Of a DNA stretch of 51,292 nt, positions 15,745 through 24,742 are shown piece after piece. Where the stretch lies: positions 1-51,292 of the forward strand of contig DRHF01000376.1 of assembly GCA_011049715.1 (NCBI GenBank). The letters run 5' to 3'. The notes under the pieces were generated by a model. The model saw only the letters and a program-made list of their open reading frames with translations. It had not been told where the DNA came from and did no database searches. Numbering within the stretch: position 1 is the stretch's first letter; every line of letters starts with the position of its first letter. Position numbers and translations under genes: made by a program. Origin of the DNA: Desulfobacterales bacterium. Lineage in GTDB: Bacteria > Desulfobacterota > Desulfobacteria > Desulfobacterales > UBA2156.

Positions 15745-18700
15745 CTAATCAAATTGCATTCCCTCTGCAAAGGTCTCCAGGCGTCGAAACTCATTTTCGA
15801 GTTTTTCAAGAACCACAACACCTTCATCTAAGGCGCCCGATCGTCCGATACGTTCAAGCTCAAACGAAACATTGGAAAGATCGTGTGCGGTCAGGTTTGC
15901 TGAACCGCCTTTAATGGAATGGGCCTCTTTTCTAACGATTTCGGCATCCCCCACGGAGATGCCCCGGCGTATGGTTTCGATCTGATCTTTGACATTTTCC
16001 AAAAACTCATTCAAGAGGTCCAATACCAATTCCTTGTCGCCTTCAAATTCCTGCACGGCGCGATTGAAATCCATGGGGGGGTTGTCCTTATGCGCCGGGT
16101 CGTCAAGGTCCGCTATTTTCCCAGCCTTGGCAGAGGCTAAAGGCCGGGCACCTGCTTGGCCGGGCTGTATTTCCAAATTCGAGTTTGCCCCGACCCATCT
16201 GCCCACCAAGGCCAAAAGCGTATCCCTTTGTATGGGTTTGGAAATATAATCGTCCATTCCCGCTGCAAGACACTTTTCCCGATAACCTTTCATGGCATGG
16301 GCCGTCATGGCGATGATCGGGGTCTGGCCCGGTTTGCGGTTACTATTTTCGGTTCCTATTCGCCCCCCCCGTTGGGCCTCCAGGTCGCGGATCGCCTCTG
16401 TCGCTTCATAGCCGTCCATTACAGGCATCTGAATATCCATCAGAATCAAATCATACTGCTTTCGCTTAAACGCCTCTAGGGCCATCTGTCCATTCTCGGC
16501 GGTGTCCACCTGATACCCGCCCCGGTTAAGATACTCTTCGGCGACGCGAAGATTGGTCGGATAATCTTCGACTAAAAGGATTCGCGCCTTTTTGCCGGCC
16601 GCCTCGGCAATGCTGTGCCGTGTAATCAGTTGTGGGCCTTCCTGAAATTCATCGTCTGTGGCGAGGTCTAAAATTGATCCGATGGCCTTTCGCAGTTCAT
16701 CCCGTCTGATTGGTTTGGTCAGATAGCCTTTTATCCCTATTTCCTTGCAATGCTTCCCATCGCCCTTTTGCCCGGCCGAAGTGAGGACGATGATCGATAT
16801 GTTTTTTAAGGCGTCGATCTCTCTGATCGCCTTTGCCAGGTCAAAACCACTCATCTTCGGCATCTGAAAGTCTGTCAAAACCAGATTGAAAGGCTCCTTT
16901 AATAAAACTGACTCTTTGAGAATGTCTAAAGCCTCTCTTCCATCTGATGCCGCCACCGGCAGGCAACCCCAGGATTTGAGGTATTCAACCAAAATATGCC
17001 GGCTGGTCTGATTGTCATCCACCACAAGTACCCTTAAATCAAGGGAATCAACCGCCTTTTTTACCCGATCCGTTTTCTGCTCCATCTGTTTTTTGAAAAC
17101 CGCCGTAAACCAAAACGTGCTCCCCTTTCCTTCTTGACTCTCTAATCCAATTTCTCCTCCCATAAGCTCTGATAATTGTTTTGATATGGTGGTCCCCAAC
17201 CCGGTTCCACCGTATTTTCTGGTAGTTGATCCATCGGCCTGGGTGAAACTCTTAAAAATTGTGGCCTGCTTCTCCTTGGGTATCCCGATGCCGCTGTCTT
17301 TTACAATAAAACGGAATTTGACCTTGTCGCCGAAATCGTCGAGCATCTCTCCCTTGATATAAATCTTCCCTTCATGCGTGAATTTTAAAGCATTGCCGAT
17401 AAGGTTTGTCAGTATCTGCCTCAAACGACCGGGGTCGCCAATTAATCGCGACGGCACTCCAGGTGGAAGAAATGAGATTAATTCCAACCCTTTTTTGACT
17501 GCTCGATGCGCAAGCGTATTGGCTATATCCGCCAGCATGGTTCTGAGATCAAAAGGGATCTCCTCAAGCTCAAACTTTCCTGCCTCTATCTTGGAAAAAT
17601 CAAGAATATCATTGAGGATATTTAACAATGAGATGGCTTCCGAATTGATAGTATGAAATATATCCCTTGGATTGTCATTGCGATGGGCGTCCATACCCAA
17701 ATCTGACATCCCAATAATTCCGTTTAACGGTGTCCGAATTTCATGGCTCATATTGGCCAAAAACTCGCTCTTAGCTGCATTGGCAGCCTCTGCCTCCATT
17801 TTTGCGGTAGTTAACGCCTCATTGACCAATTGCAAATGTACGGTTCGTTCTTTGACTTTATGTTCCAATTTAGTCCGCTGTGTTTTATTTTCATCGCTAA
17901 AAGCTTCAATATCCCTTACCATTTTATTAAAAGCGGCAAACAGCACGCCAATTTCATCCTTGGTTTTGACTTTTACTCTGACACTTAAGTCGCCGAGACC
18001 TACATTGCTGCTGGCCTGAACCAATCTCCCAATAGGCTTTAAAAGCAGCCAATTTATAAGAAAATATAATAAAAATGATATTAAAAGAATTGTGAATAGC
18101 GTGACAATCGCCACCGTTTTTCTTAAACGCTTACTATCGGCCACCAAGTCCTGTTCCGGTAAAATGGCAAATACCCATAAATTCGGGGCAAGCTGTCGCC
18201 CCAGAACATTAACCGGCTGCCCCAGATACTCAGTCTTTAAAGGCGCCTCTTTCTCTGCAGACTTGCTCATGTTTCTAAATTTTTCTGATGAAATCTTTTC
18301 GTAGAAATATTTTTTATCCGGATGTGCAAGAATAAGTCCATTTCCATCAGTAAAAAATAAAAAGCCGCTTTGTCCGATTATATTTTCCGTCACCTGATTT
18401 GTAATAAAATTCGGACGGATGGTAATAACCAGATAGCCTCTGATGGATGGTTTTTCTGAAGCGCCAGCAACAGCATCGTTAACCAAAAGAATCCTTTTGG
18501 AAATAAGCAGCGCAAGTTCTTGATTATCAGGATTTACAAAAAACTCCATATGAACATCAGATTTTTCTTTGCGAAGTTCCTTAAACCAGTGAGACCTGCC
18601 TTCCTCTTCCTTGATATTCGGTATCTGCTCCGCAGTGAATCGAGTATCCTCATAGCCGTCCGGCAGAACTACACGGATTTCATAATACGACGGGTAACCC

Positions 18701-19005
18701 TCCACATAGCTGGAAAAGAGATTAAGAAGGGGAGCTTGCATCACGGCGTATCGGCTCGCCTCATCATCAATCAGGAGGTAATTTTTCAGCAATTCTGAAC
18801 TGGCAAAAAGTTCTATATTGGACCTCGCTGTGCGCAAATGGGCCTGAACATTATCCGCTACCTGGTTAAGGAGCATGAACGTCTGCGCGAAGATCATTTT
18901 TTGAGAATAATTGCCCAGGCGGTCAAAAGCGATTAATCCTATTATGATAAGCGGTAGCACTAAGAAGGGCATTAGCACTAGGATTATTTTGGCTCTAAGG
19001 CTCAT
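15745..19005 (-). CDS. Hybrid sensor histidine kinase: Cache-HAMP-HisKA-HATPase-REC-REC-Hpt
   Basis: 1086 residues. One TM helix (about 8-28), a periplasmic Cache-like sensor (about 35-295), a second TM (about 300-322), HAMP, then HisKA with the phospho-His in [15 protein letters not shown] and HATPase with [11 protein letters not shown] and [12 protein letters not shown]. Two receivers follow ([25 protein letters not shown] and [23 protein letters not shown]), and a C-terminal Hpt domain with [11 protein letters not shown]. This is a full BarA/EvgS-type phosphorelay in one chain. It lies between a PotD-like gene (57 bp upstream) and the REC-HD-GYP gene (21 bp downstream). No strong ribosome binding site is visible before the ATG. 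Confidence 0.95.
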   Translation of the reverse strand: MSLRAKIILVLMPFLVLPLIIIGLIAFDRLGNYSQKMIFAQTFMLLNQVADNVQAHLRTARSNIELFASSELLKNYLLIDDEASRYAVMQAPLLNLFSSYVEGYPSYYEIRVVLPDGYEDTRFTAEQIPNIKEEEGRSHWFKELRKEKSDVHMEFFVNPDNQELALLISKRILLVNDAVAGASEKPSIRGYLVITIRPNFITNQVTENIIGQSGFLFFTDGNGLILAHPDKKYFYEKISSEKFRNMSKSAEKEAPLKTEYLGQPVNVLGRQLAPNLWVFAILPEQDLVADSKRLRKTVAIVTLFTILLISFLLYFLINWLLLKPIGRLVQASSNVGLGDLSVRVKVKTKDEIGVLFAAFNKMVRDIEAFSDENKTQRTKLEHKVKERTVHLQLVNEALTTAKMEAEAANAAKSEFLANMSHEIRTPLNGIIGMSDLGMDAHRNDNPRDIFHTINSEAISLLNILNDILDFSKIEAGKFELEEIPFDLRTMLADIANTLAHRAVKKGLELISFLPPGVPSRLIGDPGRLRQILTNLIGNALKFTHEGKIYIKGEMLDDFGDKVKFRFIVKDSGIGIPKEKQATIFKSFTQADGSTTRKYGGTGLGTTISKQLSELMGGEIGLESQEGKGSTFWFTAVFKKQMEQKTDRVKKAVDSLDLRVLVVDDNQTSRHILVEYLKSWGCLPVAASDGREALDILKESVLLKEPFNLVLTDFQMPKMSGFDLAKAIREIDALKNISIIVLTSAGQKGDGKHCKEIGIKGYLTKPIRRDELRKAIGSILDLATDDEFQEGPQLITRHSIAEAAGKKARILLVEDYPTNLRVAEEYLNRGGYQVDTAENGQMALEAFKRKQYDLILMDIQMPVMDGYEATEAIRDLEAQRGGRIGTENSNRKPGQTPIIAMTAHAMKGYREKCLAAGMDDYISKPIQRDTLLALVGRWVGANSNLEIQPGQAGARPLASAKAGKIADLDDPAHKDNPPMDFNRAVQEFEGDKELVLDLLNEFLENVKDQIETIRRGISVGDAEIVRKEAHSIKGGSANLTAHDLSNVSFELERIGRSGALDEGVVVLEKLENEFRRLETFAEGMQFD

Positions 19006-19062
19006 GAAAAAAACAATTTATCTTATAACCACTTATTTTCGGTTTGCCGGTCACTTTTTCTT

Positions 19063-20148
19063 TTAAAGGCCATGTAGTATTTTCGAAAAAATCGTGTTGT
19101 ATTTTTTCTGCACCCGCGGCGGCAGCTCATTGGTGAATTCCGATCGGTCTAAGACGTCTTTATTCGGATAGATGATTGGGTCATCCAGATGATCTTGTGG
19201 AAGTAGTTTTTTGGCAGCCATATTAGGGGAAGCAAAGTTGACGTATAAAGCGAGCCTAGCCGCATTTTCAGGCTCATTGATAAAATTAATAAAGGACATC
19301 GCTAATTCCTTTTTTTTTGATGCCTCCATCACCATCAAATAATCCATCCAAATATTGGTTCCCTCCGTAGGAACGGAAAAGCTTATTTGAGAATTAATTT
19401 CCTGCAATGCTAATGCATCGCCGTTGTATAGCATGGCCATCAAGTAATCGCCTGTCACCAAACCTGAGTCTTCTGTTAATACAAGATAACCATACTTCTT
19501 GACAAATGGTTTTTGCGCTAACAAAAGAGCTTCCGCCTTTGCCAATGCTTCGGGGTTGGTTGAATTAATGGAATACCCTAAATATTTTAGGGCCATACCA
19601 ATTGCGTCTCGTGCATCATTGATCATGAGGATTTTACCGTGCAATTTTTCATCGGGTTCAAACAGTTGTTTCCAGCTTGTTACTTTTTCTTTGATAAAAT
19701 CCTTGCGATAGGCGATTCCAAGGGTACCCCAGAGATAGGGAACACCATAAGCGGTAATCTTCGGATTTACCGAAAACCATTTTGGATCAATATGTTTTAA
19801 ATTGGGGATTTGATCACTGTTTAAGGGAACAAGCCAATTTCGTCTGATATAACTCAAGGTGTTTACCCCGATAGCCAGAACCACGTCGTACCCTTTACCC
19901 ATTGTTTGAGCTAACAATTGTTTCCCTTTATCTTCAGTTTCAAAATAAATGAATTTAACTTTGGCTTTGAATTTTTCTTCAAACTCTTTGATTATGTCCG
20001 GATCCATGTATTCCGACCAAGTCAGGAATACCAGTTCCTGTTTGGTAGAACCGGCACAGGCATTGCCGGGGACGAATAATGCTAAAAAACCGGTTGAGAT
20101 CATTAAACAAATCATTCCTGTCCAAACAAAGTGAATCTTTGTTTTCAT
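19063..20148 (-). CDS. PotD-like polyamine-type periplasmic binding protein
   Basis: 361 residues with a signal peptide (positively charged MKTK, hydrophobic core, cleavage near NACA-GS at about 33). The mature start LVFLTWSEYMDPDIIKEFE and YDVVLAIGVNTLSYIRRNWL, GVPYLWGTLGIAYRKD and TEGTNIWMDYLMVMEASKK follow the PotD/PotF spermidine-putrescine binding protein pattern. No PotA/B/C transporter genes lie nearby. Instead it is the first gene of a unit with a periplasmic-sensor kinase and an HD-GYP regulator, so a sensory role, like NspS with MbaA in Vibrio, is more likely than uptake. AGGGGGATC precedes the ATG. Confidence 0.9.
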   Translation of the reverse strand: MKTKIHFVWTGMICLMISTGFLALFVPGNACAGSTKQELVFLTWSEYMDPDIIKEFEEKFKAKVKFIYFETEDKGKQLLAQTMGKGYDVVLAIGVNTLSYIRRNWLVPLNSDQIPNLKHIDPKWFSVNPKITAYGVPYLWGTLGIAYRKDFIKEKVTSWKQLFEPDEKLHGKILMINDARDAIGMALKYLGYSINSTNPEALAKAEALLLAQKPFVKKYGYLVLTEDSGLVTGDYLMAMLYNGDALALQEINSQISFSVPTEGTNIWMDYLMVMEASKKKELAMSFINFINEPENAARLALYVNFASPNMAAKKLLPQDHLDDPIIYPNKDVLDRSEFTNELPPRVQKKYNTIFSKILHGL

Positions 20149-20665
20149 TTGATCCCCCTGTTTTTTAAATGCGGTTCACTTCTATTTAGTGCCCGGACGA
20201 AAACTAGGATTTCTTGTTCAGATCAAGGCGGATAAAAATTTTAACCGCAGGCATACCCCCTGTATTCCGAGGATTACAATTTTATATCCAACGCGGATAT
20301 GGGCTAAAAAGACAGTTTTCGTTCACGTCCAGGCACTAAATAGGGGATATAAAATATATACCATGGTTTTTGCATTTATGCAAGTTATTTTGAGATACCA
20401 TGGAGATAATCTGTCTTCCTCCATTACATTATTTGAAATATTGATTTTGACGCATCCTTTTTTAATATAACTTCTTGCCTTACAACGGGGTTTGGTTTTC
20501 CCTTTTCCCAAATTCTACCCTTACCTCTCTCGTTGTCTTTGGCATTCAAGATTCAAGGCCTGCCCCTGTTATCTTCATCCCAATCGGTTATCAATCAATA
20601 TTCCAATGAATGTCCCCTATTCCACTGATGCAAAACCATAAAATAGAAGGCGACTTGACAGAGGC
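20149..20665. other. Divergent intergenic region of potD-like and GDPD genes
   Basis: A 517-bp region between divergent genes, so it must hold both promoters. It contains the inverted-repeat element at 20182-20343 and repeated TACCATGG words near 20360-20402. No ORF looks real and no RNA gene was recognised. Confidence 0.5.
20182..20343. mobile_element. 162-bp inverted-repeat element (MITE/REP-like)
   Basis: CTATTTAGTGCC followed by GGACG and then AAAACT (20182-20205) is repeated in inverse orientation at 20314-20343, where GGACG is followed by a 6-bp insertion before the AAAACT equivalent. Between the arms are further short palindromes (GCGG..CCGC around an AAAATTTT core, and GGAT..ATCC). 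The element encodes nothing. It sits in the promoter region shared by the potD-like gene and the GDPD gene. Confidence 0.5.
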
Positions 20666-21622
20666 ATGAAAAACTGGCAATTATTTATTGTGTCTAGTAG
20701 TGACAGTATGACAAAAAAAACTCGCATGAAAATCGCTATCGCTAAAAGATCCCTAAAATACATACTCGGATCTTTTATACTTCTTCTAATTCTTTTTTGG
20801 GTGCTTAGTTTTGTAGCTAAACCTGCCCCTGACCATCCATATTTCTATTCGGATGAATTCATGGTCATTGCACATCGCGGTGGGCTCAGCCTGGGTCCCG
20901 AACATACCCTCTACACCTACCAGCGTGCGGTGCAATTAGGCGTTGACGTGCTTGAAATTGATGTGCGCGTTACAAAAGATGGCCAACTTGTAGTTATTCA
21001 CGACAGAACCGTCAATCGAACCACAAATGGAACCGGATCAATAGAAAATTACAACCTGGCTGATATGCATACACTGGATGCTGCCTATCGTTGGTCACCG
21101 GACGGAGGCAATACGTTTCCGTTACGTGGTAAAGGTATTAAAATTCCAAGCCTGTCCGAAGTTTTTCAAGAATTTCCACAGATGCGAATTAATATCGAGA
21201 TCAAGGAACCCCAGGCTGCTATGATACCAACCCTTTGCCGAATAATCCAAGATCATAACATGTTACAAAAGGTTATGATTGCATCATTTGATGCCGGATC
21301 CTTGAAAAAGTTTCGCTCGATATGCCCAGGGGCAGCCACATCTGCCGGTACATCGGAAGTAATTTTTTTTTATTTGCTGCAGAAGATGCGCCTGGAATCA
21401 ATTTACTCGCCCAACGCTCTGGCTTTGCAGGTCCCTGAAAAATATGGTGCGCTCCAGGTTGTCAACAGGAGATTCGTTGAAGCGGCCCACAAACGTAACC
21501 TGCGAGTTCAGGTATGGACGATCAACGATATCGATTCCATGAAGCGTCTGTTGAAGCTGGGCGTGGATGGGGTAATGACCGATTATCCGCAACGATTATT
21601 GGGCGCATTAAAAAAGAAATGA
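20666..21622 (+). CDS. Membrane-anchored glycerophosphodiester phosphodiesterase
   Basis: 318 residues. A transmembrane segment lies at about 31-50 (YILGSFILLLILFWVLSFVA), followed by a GDPD TIM barrel. Catalytic-site motifs are IAHRGGLSLGPEHTLYTY (HRG and E), LEIDVRVTKDGQLVVIHD (E-x-D and the catalytic His), INIEIKEP, and VQVWTIND near the C-terminus. These enzymes cleave glycerophosphodiesters to glycerol-3-phosphate and an alcohol; the anchor suggests the periplasmic face. The start is uncertain: the ATG at 20666 has GAGG too close, and ATG at 20708 or 20726 would also keep the TM segment. Confidence 0.9.
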   Translation: MKNWQLFIVSSSDSMTKKTRMKIAIAKRSLKYILGSFILLLILFWVLSFVAKPAPDHPYFYSDEFMVIAHRGGLSLGPEHTLYTYQRAVQLGVDVLEIDVRVTKDGQLVVIHDRTVNRTTNGTGSIENYNLADMHTLDAAYRWSPDGGNTFPLRGKGIKIPSLSEVFQEFPQMRINIEIKEPQAAMIPTLCRIIQDHNMLQKVMIASFDAGSLKKFRSICPGAATSAGTSEVIFFYLLQKMRLESIYSPNALALQVPEKYGALQVVNRRFVEAAHKRNLRVQVWTINDIDSMKRLLKLGVDGVMTDYPQRLLGALKKK

Positions 21623-21693
21623 CGTTATTGCCATCTTCTATAACACCGTGATAGATTTCTTCACCAGACTTCTGCGCGACCCTGTTGTCCTCA

Positions 21694-23064
21694 CTAACAT
21701 CCGCCGACCATATTCGGCATCTCTTGCAAGATGGAAAGATCAAATTCGTCACTTCTCATGCTGGTGGCAATAACTTTTTGAATCGATTGCTTCGGAAAGA
21801 ACAGGGCCTTCCAACGATTGATTTCTTCTAATATTTCGTCTTCTGAATACTTGTCATAGTGTTTCAGAATGAGATATTTGGCCAAGCCCCTCATGGCATA
21901 AGAATGGGCACATCCACACGCACGCTCACCATCTTTGCGAACAAGCGTCTTCGCCTGACAACAATATTCACAAGCGGTTCTCTCGCCAATGCGGATGTAG
22001 GCCTCCAGCTGCACCTTATCCAACTTCTTGTCTTCAAATTGTCGGAGAATTGCTATCATCTTGTCGGCTTTTTCGGGACTGAACTCGATACCCAGCTCTT
22101 GCCCGTAGATGTCCGGAACCCCTGCGGGAACAACAAGTTTCTTTATGCCTTCACGGACAATGTAGGGTTTTGCGAAGGTCAGCAGTTCCCTATATTTCAC
22201 CCGAAGTTCAGCGAAACTGAGCCGATCAATTGTTTCCCATTTCTGCAGATCGGGTATCGTCACCGTCGCTCTTTTGGTCAGCTCGGCAAGCGTAAAATCG
22301 AAAGTCACCCGCCTCCCGGCTAATGGATGGTTGAAATCCAAAGTGATATTTTTGTTGTCTATTGCCACCACTGTTGCATTTTGTCCATCATTGGTTGTTA
22401 ATTTTTCTCCGACCCTGGCCTCCGTGACAAGAGTCGTCGTGACACTCTTTTCGTCATAGGTGACAAGGGTATAGCCTATGGTGCCCGGTATCCGGCTCTC
22501 TTTTTCGGGAGCAAGGTCCAATAGGATCTTCCCTTCTTCCACTTTCAAAATCTTGACTGGCCACGGAATACCACGCAAGGCATATCTTTTTCCTTCGATC
22601 GGTCCTTCTTTGACTCTTCGTTTGAACGTCTTCAAAGCGATCCTTTTTTGTCGGGGCATACGTCGATACCGAGGTATTTTCACGATCTTCCCGGCGTCAG
22701 TCTCTCCATACCCATCTGATGCCGATACTTCAATTGTTTTTGTTTCACCTTTTTTCATCCCAAGCACAGCCTTCTCAATTCCTCTATACGCCGTGCCCAT
22801 TCCCACCCGAAATCTGATGGACTCGCTTTCGAACACCTCACCACTTGGGTCCTTGCTGGAATACTGCACCGTCACAGAATCGCCTTCTTCTACAACGGTC
22901 TGTTTGAATTCTTTGTTTTCAGCATCTTTTAAAGTTTGAGGTGCACTGAATACTTCCGGAATATTGATCGACATGACAATTAAAATAAACATCCAACCCA
23001 TAAAATTCAGTTTATTCATCGTCACACTGCGTATTTTTTTGTATTTTCTATTTTTACCAAGCAT
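21694..23064 (-). CDS. Exported FKBP/SlyD-like PPIase with C-terminal Cys-rich domain
   Basis: About 456 residues. After a signal peptide (core GWMFILIVMSINIPEVFSA), an FKBP domain reads GDSVTVQYSSKDPSGEVFES, GMGTAYRGIEKAVLGMKKGE. A second SlyD-like segment has LDFNHPLAGRRVTFDFTL. The C-terminal 110 residues contain CEYCC, then ACGCAHSYAMRGLAKYL, a Cys cluster of unknown role that could bind metal or be redox active. I chose ATG 23064 because GGAG lies 6 nt upstream. A GTG at 23109 overlaps the upstream stop (GTGA), and ATG 23019 starts at the signal peptide itself. It ends in TAG. It follows the DUF1573 selenoprotein gene by 41 bp, so the two are probably cotranscribed. Confidence 0.85.
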   Translation of the reverse strand: MLGKNRKYKKIRSVTMNKLNFMGWMFILIVMSINIPEVFSAPQTLKDAENKEFKQTVVEEGDSVTVQYSSKDPSGEVFESESIRFRVGMGTAYRGIEKAVLGMKKGETKTIEVSASDGYGETDAGKIVKIPRYRRMPRQKRIALKTFKRRVKEGPIEGKRYALRGIPWPVKILKVEEGKILLDLAPEKESRIPGTIGYTLVTYDEKSVTTTLVTEARVGEKLTTNDGQNATVVAIDNKNITLDFNHPLAGRRVTFDFTLAELTKRATVTIPDLQKWETIDRLSFAELRVKYRELLTFAKPYIVREGIKKLVVPAGVPDIYGQELGIEFSPEKADKMIAILRQFEDKKLDKVQLEAYIRIGERTACEYCCQAKTLVRKDGERACGCAHSYAMRGLAKYLILKHYDKYSEDEILEEINRWKALFFPKQSIQKVIATSMRSDEFDLSILQEMPNMVGGC

Positions 23065-23105
23065 TATCTGCTCCATCAAATGATTTGTTATGTTGCGGTC
23101 ATTTT

Positions 23106-24035
23106 TCACAATCCTTGAATCTGCATATGTTTCATCATCTCTTCTACAGATTGCCTGGCTACAGAGCTGTCCGGAAAGAGCCAGACCACCTTATTGCCGC
23201 TCTGGAAGTAGAAATATTCATGTGAGGTCTTCGACGCATAGACCGGATAACCCCCAACGTCCATCTTCCTATGGTGATTGGCCGCCCCGGGCTTCGTCGC
23301 TATCTTTGCGAGCATGGCGGAGAAAAGTGTGCCGGCCTTCTCCGCGTCCGTATGTTCTGAGACCAACACGCGCACTTTCTTTTTGTTCTTTTCGTATCGG
23401 CCCAGGTAGGCATTCTTTATCTGCCCGTCAGGGCCAAGAGCCCTGCGGACATAGGTCATCGCGTCGCTCCCCACGCTCTCCATACGCAGGGGTAAATTTG
23501 CCACCTCCCTGGGGAGATAAAAGGCGCGGGGGTAAGCCCGCTTCCACGTCTCCAAGGAGACAATATCGGCTCGCACCCGGAGGAGGGTTTCCCGTTTTTC
23601 AGGATCGGAGGATTTGACAAAAAGATGGAAGAGATGCGGTCCGCCCATCCCCTCGTGCATGATGACGGAGACATTCATCGTGCCGACTTCGCCCGGCTTG
23701 ACGGTTGCAGAACCTACAACCACTTCAGGGGATCAACAGCCCTCTATCGGTTTGCTTTTGACGTGTCTGGCGAGCAACAGCGGCGCCGTTCCCGTGTTCC
23801 GAAAGCGAAAAGTATGGGTCACCCGCCTGTTCTCTGGAATCCGGCCGAAATCGAAGGTGTCCTCGAGGAAAACAATCTTAGATCCTTGCACCTCCTTGAC
23901 GTCCAGGTACGGACAAGATTTCCCCGCCGGATCGTGTTTTTGCACGCTCTCGGCTCGTACGGCGTCCAATGCGTTTATGAAAAAAAGCAGGAAAACCGCA
24001 AAAAGGCCTGCGATTGTTTTCATTGTTCTTTGCAT
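23106..24035 (-). CDS. Putative DUF1573-type selenoprotein (in-frame UGA read as Sec)
   Basis: 309 residues if the UGA at 23735-23733 is read as selenocysteine (Sec101). The first 100 codons give a signal peptide (cleavage near AVRA-ES, residue 28) and a DUF1573-like strand pattern, FDFGRIPENRRVTHTFRFRN and TGTAPLLL. After the UGA the same frame continues SPEVVVGSATVKPGEVGTM, as DUF1573 does after its usual CGCTSPE motif. Here the motif reads EGC-Sec-SPE, a neighbouring Cys-Sec pair. The C-terminal 170 residues have no family I recognise. A SECIS-like hairpin follows the UGA. GAGG precedes the ATG by 5 nt. A conventional reading gives two genes, 23733-24035 and 23106-23723 (GTG start). The product should be periplasmic. 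Confidence 0.8.
23703..23735 (-). promoter_or_regulatory. SECIS-like element after in-frame UGA
   Basis: On the minus strand, UGA is at 23735-23733. A 7-bp stem follows: GGTTGTA (23721-23715) pairs with TGCAACC (23709-23703), with one U-G wobble, around the loop GGTTC (23714-23710). The loop starts 18 nt after the UGA and has GGU at its 5' side. From memory, the E. coli fdhF SECIS has stem GGTTGCA, a loop GGTC and the same 18-nt distance. These are the features SelB needs. Two further wobble pairs can extend the stem downwards. Confidence 0.8.
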
Positions 24036-24171
24036 GATGTCCTCTTTAATTTTTTAATCGGTTGTAAAACAATATTCCAATGGGCCCAAAATCTATGGTA
24101 AAATCTCTACGAACGAGTGTACGATTTCTGTAATGAATGGAAGTTCTCTTTTCTTGCAATTCTGTCAAGAA

Positions 24172-24319
24172 TGAACGGGCTGTTGCCCAAACAAGAAAGT
24201 GACTACAATTTGAATTTTGCTAATTTGGGCATTCAATAATTTCAATAGGTTAGAAAAGCAACCATCCCACTATATCTAACCAAAACCACAAGAATGGTAT
24301 TTGGGCAACAGCCCGTGAA
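24172..24319. mobile_element. 140-bp MITE-like element with 16-bp terminal inverted repeats and TGAA duplication
   Basis: CGGGCTGTTGCCCAAA (24176-24191) and its exact reverse complement TTTGGGCAACAGCCCG (24300-24315) bound a 140-bp A/T-rich segment without a gene. TGAA stands directly outside both ends (24172-24175 and 24316-24319), as a 4-bp target-site duplication would. This fits a non-autonomous transposon copy; no transposase with these ends is in the window. Confidence 0.75.
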
Positions 24320-24742
24320 GATTTGACCCTGTTGTCTTCTGATTGAGGGCACACGGAGCATCAATTCGAGCTCTGCGTGCCATGCCATAATAATTCAATA
24401 ACACAGATCAACCTAAATAATAAACTTATATTTTTAGGATGTCCCCGCTTTTCCCATAGGCCACAAAGGTTGGATGAGAATGAATTTTATTTGCTGCCGG
24501 CGTTGCCTTGACATAGAGATGAAGCTTTGCCATACTCTCCGGAACTTAGTGAAGGATCATACAAGTTACTAAAGTTAAAGAGGACAACAGGTCATGGGGA
24601 CGATGAAGTATCAAACGGCGGGGTTTCAAAGTGTAGATTGGAAACATGATGGGTGGCGATTCAACATATTGCCTGCAGGGTAGCACCATGCATCTCGAAA
24701 TCGACAGTTCCTAAGATGGAAGAAGAACAAGGAGGGGGAGCC
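24316..24742. other. Non-coding stretch upstream of MOSC fusion gene
   Basis: Besides the 83-bp repeat (24455-24537) and the GGGGACATCC-type motif (24435-24446), TTGACCCTGTTGTC (from about 24323) and an inverted relative GACAACAGGTCA (about 24582-24593) flank this stretch. No convincing gene; the promoter of the MOSC gene must lie in its right part but no clear box was found. Confidence 0.4.
24455..24537 (-). repeat. 83-bp direct repeat, copy 1, with small ORF start
   Basis: Nearly identical to 30601-30683 in the same orientation (two mismatches over about 80 bp). On the minus strand both start an ORF at the same ATG (24533 here) reading MAKLHLYVK and TPAANKIHSHPTFV. Here GGAG lies 4 nt before the ATG, but the frame leaves the shared sequence after 26 codons, crosses a GGGGACATCCTA motif and stops at 24426 (35 residues). 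I do not recognise the protein. It looks like the N-terminal fragment of a duplicated gene. Confidence 0.6.

Noticed and set aside
19063..20148. Ordinary polyamine ABC importer locus
   Set aside because: No ATPase or permease genes of the PotABC type lie on either side; the neighbours are signalling genes.
23106..24035. Frameshift or two separate genes as explanation for the split DUF1573 reading frames
   Set aside because: Both parts are in the same frame, separated only by UGA. The second part would have to start with GTG inside the hairpin region without a ribosome binding site, and the SECIS-like hairpin is in the right place.
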